From Prauserella muralis (lineage in GTDB: Bacteria > Actinomycetota > Actinomycetes > Mycobacteriales > Pseudonocardiaceae), in assembly GCF_003202285.1 (NCBI RefSeq), contig NZ_MASW01000006.1, positions 434,001 through 498,000 on the forward strand: a stretch of 64,000 nucleotides of DNA, in the 5' to 3' direction. Shown in pieces: positions 61,477-64,000 of the stretch (positions are counted from its first letter, which is position 1; the number at the start of each line of letters is the position of its first letter). Both the position numbers and the translations under genes were made by a program. The notes under the pieces were generated by a model. The model was given only the letters and a program-made list of their open reading frames with translations, did not search any database and had not been told where the DNA came from.

Positions 61477-61551
61477 ATGTCGAAGCGAGCCCGGAAGCGT
61501 CGCGCCAGGAAGAAGAACGGCGCGAACCACGGCAAGAAGCCCAACGCCTGA
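61477..61551 (+). CDS. 24-residue ribosomal protein bL37
   Basis: A 24-codon gene. The peptide starts MSKRARKRRARKK and ends NHGKKPNA, with 11 Lys/Arg: this is the pattern of mycobacterial ribosomal protein bL37, a large-subunit protein found in cryo-EM structures of M. smegmatis ribosomes (from memory). Evidence for translation: strong GGAGGT site 8 nt upstream of the ATG at 61477 and a rho-independent-type hairpin just after the stop (61564-61594). It lies between the biotinyl protein (divergent) and rsrA (convergent), where it is easily missed. Confidence 0.88.
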   Translation: MSKRARKRRARKKNGANHGKKPNA

Positions 61552-61563
61552 GCAGGCGTGACA

Positions 61564-61594
61564 CGGCCCCGGCACCGCGAAGGTGCCGGGGCCG
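61564..61594. terminator. Bidirectional hairpin between bL37 and rsrA
   Basis: CGGCCCCGGCACC pairs perfectly over 13 bp with GGTGCCGGGGCCG around GCGAA. It follows the bL37 stop by 12 bp and the rsrA stop (61608) by 13 bp on the other strand. Confidence 0.75.
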
Positions 61595-61607
61595 TTCGCT
61601 GCACGAC

Positions 61608-61940
61608 CTAGTCGGAGCCCTTCTTCACCTGTTCGATGTCGATCTCGGTGCGGGCGTAGGTCAGCCCCCCGCGCTGCTCGACGGTCTTGCGGATCGAGGC
61701 ACGAAGCCTGCTCTTGAGCTCGGCGGGCGCGTGGTCACCGCCGCACTTGCGGGCCAGCAGCTGCTTGAGCTGCTCGTCGATGCCGTACTCCTCGAGGCAG
61801 GGCGGGCAGTCCTCGATGTGCTTGCGCAGCTGCGCGTCGCGCTCCGGGCTGCACTCGCGGTCGAGCAGCAGGTAGATCTCGGCGAGGGCCTCTTCGCAAT
61901 GGACCTTGTCCGGCTTGGCCGAGTCGTCGCGTGCACTCAT
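61608..61940 (-). CDS. rsrA: Zinc-binding anti-sigma factor RsrA/RshA
   Basis: A 110-residue ZAS anti-sigma factor. Zinc/redox residues: Cys15, His41, Cys45 and Cys48 (HIEDCPPC), plus an extra Cys30. Oxidation of the cysteines releases SigH/SigR in the thiol-stress response of mycothiol-producing actinobacteria. ATG 61940 overlaps the sigH stop (ATGA), the universal sigH-rsrA arrangement, ensuring stoichiometric expression. Confidence 0.93.
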   Translation of the reverse strand: MSARDDSAKPDKVHCEEALAEIYLLLDRECSPERDAQLRKHIEDCPPCLEEYGIDEQLKQLLARKCGGDHAPAELKSRLRASIRKTVEQRGGLTYARTEIDIEQVKKGSD

Positions 61941-62584
61941 CGGCCGGCCACCTCCTGCTGGGTGGAGCGGATGAACCCCCGCTCCCTGGCAACGTCGGCC
62001 AGCAGCCCCCGCAGCTGACTGCGCCCGCGGTGCAGCCGGGACATCACCGTGCCGATCGGGGTCTCCATGATCTCTGCGATTTCCTTGTACGCGAAGCCCT
62101 CGACGTCGGCCAGGTACACCGCGAGCCGGAACTCCTCGGGCAGCTGCTGCAGGGCGGCCTTCACGTCCGCGTCCGGCAGGTTGTCCATCGCCTCGACCTC
62201 GGCCGAGCGCAGCCCGCTCGAGGTGTGGCTCTCGGCCTGCGCGATCTGCCAGTCGGTGATCTCCTCCGTCGGCTGCTGGAGGGGCTGGCGCTGCCGCTTG
62301 CGGTAGCCGTTGATGTAGGTGTTGGTCAGGATGCGATACATCCAGGCCTTGAGGTTGGTGCCCTTCTTGAAGGACGAGAACGCCGCATAGGCCTTCAGGT
62401 ACGTCTCCTGGACCAGGTCTTCGGCGTCGGCAGGGTTACGGGTCATGCGCAACGCGGCCGAGTAGAGCTGGTCCAGCAGGGGCATCGCGTCGCGCTCGAA
62501 GCGCTCGACGAGCTCCTGTTCCCGCTCCGGCTCGGCCCCGGCTGGCGTGGCCTCGGGCTCCGCGGAGTTCTGCGTGCTCGGCAA
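61937..62584 (-). CDS. sigH: Thiol-oxidative-stress ECF sigma factor SigH/SigR
   Basis: A 215-residue ECF sigma factor: region 2 contains [21 protein letters not shown] and [20 protein letters not shown], region 4 contains [21 protein letters not shown] and [18 protein letters not shown]. Length equals SigH of M. tuberculosis (216). It directs genes for thioredoxin, mycothiol and proteolysis. TTG 62584 is the probable start (AAAGGAAC 8 nt upstream). A GGAAT-N18-GTT promoter at 62706-62681 shows autoregulation, and an in-frame GTG at 62671 could give a longer isoform. Confidence 0.93.
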   Translation of the reverse strand: MPSTQNSAEPEATPAGAEPEREQELVERFERDAMPLLDQLYSAALRMTRNPADAEDLVQETYLKAYAAFSSFKKGTNLKAWMYRILTNTYINGYRKRQRQPLQQPTEEITDWQIAQAESHTSSGLRSAEVEAMDNLPDADVKAALQQLPEEFRLAVYLADVEGFAYKEIAEIMETPIGTVMSRLHRGRSQLRGLLADVARERGFIRSTQQEVAGR

Positions 62585-62680
62585 ACCGTTCCTTTCCGTA
62601 GCCGACTGCGCATATGTCGCTGTCAAGGATACGCGGGAACGGCTTCGGGGTCTGGTCAGTGTGGTCGGCACGTCGGGTGC

Positions 62681-62706
62681 AACGCACACGGCGAGGACCT
62701 CATTCC
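62681..62706 (-). promoter_or_regulatory. SigH/SigR-dependent promoter of sigH (GGAAT-N18-GTT)
   Basis: On the minus strand GGAAT (62706-62702) is followed after exactly 18 nt by GTT (62683-62681), the SigR consensus. The expected start is near 62675, about 90 nt before the TTG at 62584 and almost at an in-frame GTG (62671-62669). Confidence 0.75.
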
Positions 62707-62737
62707 GGTGGCGCGGCGCCTCGCTAGCATCACCGGC

Positions 62738-63214
62738 GTGGCTGGCAAAGGCACTCCCGCGACGGCGTTGCTCACCAGGAACAAGGTCGAGCACACGCTG
62801 CACACGTACGAGCACGATCCGCGGCACGAGTCGTACGGGCTGGAGGCCGCCGAGGCGCTGGGCGTGGAGCCGGAGCGGGTGTTCAAGACCCTCGTCGCCG
62901 AGGTGGACGGCAAGCTGACCGTCGGCGTGGTGCCGGTCACCGGCCAGCTGGACCTCAAGGCGCTCGCCGCGGCGGCAGGCGGGAAGAAGGCGAAGCTGGC
63001 CGACACGGCGGCCGCGCAGCGCGCCACCGGCTACGTGCTGGGCGGCATCTCCCCGCTCGGGCAGCGCAGCAGGCTGCCACTGGTGCTGGACGTCTCGGCG
63101 GAGGACTTCGGCACGATCCTGTGCTCGGGCGGCAGGCGGGGACTGGAGATCGAGCTGGCTCCCGCCGACCTGGTGCGCCTCACCGGCGCGATCGTGGCCC
63201 CCATCGCGGGCTGA
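62738..63214 (+). CDS. ybaK: Cys-tRNA(Pro)/Cys-tRNA(Cys) deacylase YbaK-like protein
   Basis: A 158-residue YbaK/ProX-superfamily protein: [42 protein letters not shown] and [21 protein letters not shown] are family-standard, with a Lys in the VFKTLV segment as the catalytic residue. It hydrolyses mis-charged Cys-tRNA(Pro) in trans. GTG 62738 is 7 nt after TAGCAT (leaderless). Divergent from sigH. Confidence 0.9.
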   Translation: MAGKGTPATALLTRNKVEHTLHTYEHDPRHESYGLEAAEALGVEPERVFKTLVAEVDGKLTVGVVPVTGQLDLKALAAAAGGKKAKLADTAAAQRATGYVLGGISPLGQRSRLPLVLDVSAEDFGTILCSGGRRGLEIELAPADLVRLTGAIVAPIAG

Positions 63215-63223
63215 GGCCTCCTC

Positions 63224-63838
63224 CTAGCTCGCGAGCGGCCGGAGCACGCGGCCCAGCCACTCGGCCACCGCGCGGGACAGGCCGTCGGGGTCGGCCTTGA
63301 GGCTGTGGTCGCCGGGCAGCACCACCACCTCGTGGTGCGGGCCGGCCTCCGGGTTGCCGAACGGGTCGCGCTCGCCCTGCACGACCAGCGTCGGCACCTC
63401 GACCGCGTCGAGTTCGGGCTGGCGGGTCTTCTCCGGCTTGCCGGGCGGGTGCACGGGAAAGGCCAGGCACAGCACGGCCGCCGCCTGGCCCTCCGCAGCG
63501 GTCCGGCACGCCACGCGGGCGCCTGACGAGCGCCCGCCGAACACCAGCGGCAGGCCGTCGAACCAGGTCCCGGCCAGCTCCTCGGCGACCGCGAGCCACG
63601 CCGTGTCGAGCTGCTTGGCCGGAGCGGGCGCGCGCCTGCCCGCCACCCGGTACGGCTGCTCGACCAGTGCCACGTGCACGCCCGCCGCCTGTGCCGAGCG
63701 GGTGGCGGTCACCAGGTCGGGCGCCTCGATCCCGCCGCCCGCGCCGTGGCCGAGCAGCAGCGCGGCCGAGCCCTCCTCGGCGCAGTGCAGCTCGGCCCTG
63801 GCCGGGCCGTGCGGGGTGTCGATCTCCTTGCGGGTCAT
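63224..63838 (-). CDS. Alpha/beta hydrolase family protein (dienelactone-hydrolase/KANL3-Tex30-like)
   Basis: A 204-residue compact alpha/beta hydrolase: LLLGHGAGGGIEAPDL (oxyanion loop), FGGRSSGARVACR with the nucleophile Ser, VQGERDPFGNP with the acid Asp and VVLPGDHSLKADP with His. Such small hydrolases have no firm substrate. ATG overlaps the stop of the upstream SRAP gene by 4 bases (ATGA), so the two are co-translated. It is convergent with ybaK, 9 bp apart. Confidence 0.85.
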   Translation of the reverse strand: MTRKEIDTPHGPARAELHCAEEGSAALLLGHGAGGGIEAPDLVTATRSAQAAGVHVALVEQPYRVAGRRAPAPAKQLDTAWLAVAEELAGTWFDGLPLVFGGRSSGARVACRTAAEGQAAAVLCLAFPVHPPGKPEKTRQPELDAVEVPTLVVQGERDPFGNPEAGPHHEVVVLPGDHSLKADPDGLSRAVAEWLGRVLRPLAS

Positions 63839-64000
63839 CGGCCCGGCACGTCGAACAGCGCACCGTCGAGGTCGGTGGCCGGGGTCTCGACCCGTTCGAG
63901 GAGCTCGGGGCCGTTGTTGCGGACGTTGTTGACCTTCGTGGACACGGGCCGCAGCTCCAGGCTGTCGGCCCACTCCAGGCCCGGTGGCTCGAGCAGTCCG
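63835..64000 (-). CDS. SRAP (YedK/HMCES-type) protein, C-terminal end (5' part outside window)
   Basis: Only the last 54 codons are visible; the frame is open through the right edge. The end LELRPVSTKVNNVRNNGPELL is the hallmark of SOS-response-associated peptidases (DUF159/SRAP), which crosslink to abasic sites in single-stranded DNA and protect forks. The active Cys2 lies outside. In M. tuberculosis the equivalent gene, Rv3226c, occupies the same place (from memory). Coupled to the small hydrolase gene downstream. Confidence 0.8.
   Translation of the reverse strand, partial: GLLEPPGLEWADSLELRPVSTKVNNVRNNGPELLERVETPATDLDGALFDVPGR

Noticed and set aside
62590-62626. Housekeeping promoter TTGACA (minus strand 62626-62621) for sigH
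   Set aside because: The only candidate -10 elements are poor and at the wrong spacing, and the resulting start would cut off the ribosome site.
61931-62737. Long plus-strand reading frame running from rsrA through sigH into ybaK
   Set aside because: It is the open upstream extension of the ybaK frame; sigH and rsrA are on the other strand, and ybaK has its own leaderless start.

Overview
The window is a chromosomal stretch from a very GC-rich actinobacterium. The combination of a whiB1-type regulator, a mycothiol-type SigH/RsrA pair, a fused 2-oxoglutarate decarboxylase (Kgd), a DUF222/HNH gene under an SOS box, many leaderless genes and FadA/FadB- and FadE-type genes points to Mycobacteriales/Pseudonocardiaceae. 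Dispersed palindromic intergenic repeats of a kind I associate with Amycolatopsis and relatives make Pseudonocardiaceae the best guess; genus is inference. No rRNA, tRNA, CRISPR array or intact insertion sequence was seen. Gene density is high and most genes look intact. The first and last genes run off the window.

Layout. 0-2.3 kb: an FAD-linked 2-hydroxyacid dehydrogenase and a ThDP decarboxylase/synthase. 2.4-4.9 kb: an MFS exporter divergent from a PP2C phosphatase. 4.9-12.3 kb: a fatty-acid oxidation cluster (fadA-fadB; a double TetR regulator; two acyl-CoA dehydrogenases that probably form one heteromeric enzyme). 12.3-22.3 kb: accessory genes: LysR/SDR, a phosphotransferase, DUF222-HNH endonuclease, a luciferase-like/FMN reductase pair, a MarR with a cysteine tail, a PhaC-like hydrolase, GNAT and methionine aminopeptidase. 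22.3-28.7 kb: a leucine/isovalerate-type operon (carboxyltransferase, biotin carboxylase, acyl-CoA dehydrogenase) and a TetR regulator sharing a palindromic box. 28.7-38.4 kb: VOC/PadR/PucR genes, alanine dehydrogenase, a PadR-HAAS pair and a Tat-exported multicopper oxidase. 38.4-40.9 kb: a type VII-style cassette (EspC-like protein, large alpha/beta hydrolase, lipoprotein). 41.3-51.1 kb: ABC transporters and kgd. 51.1-56 kb: a branched-polyamine-synthase-like protein, ArsR-VOC, malic enzyme, a sugar epimerase and a DUF4442 protein.

56.1-64 kb is a conserved actinobacterial block that, from memory, follows M. tuberculosis Rv3214-Rv3226c: histidine phosphatase, acetyltransferase, membrane protein, DAG-kinase-like protein, whiB1, pdtaS, the small biotinyl protein, the 24-residue ribosomal protein bL37, rsrA-sigH, a YbaK-like deacylase, a hydrolase and an SRAP protein.

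Regulation is unusually readable. At least eleven genes start 6-7 nt after a -10 hexamer (leaderless mRNAs), and several regulators sit next to perfect dyads: the GTTAGCG-N2-CGCTAAC boxes of the leucine operon, a 20-bp palindrome before the acyl-CoA dehydrogenases, a 24-bp ArsR operator, a 28-bp AT-rich palindrome before map, an SOS box, MerR-like dyads, a CRP-like site before whiB1 and a GGAAT-N18-GTT promoter before sigH.
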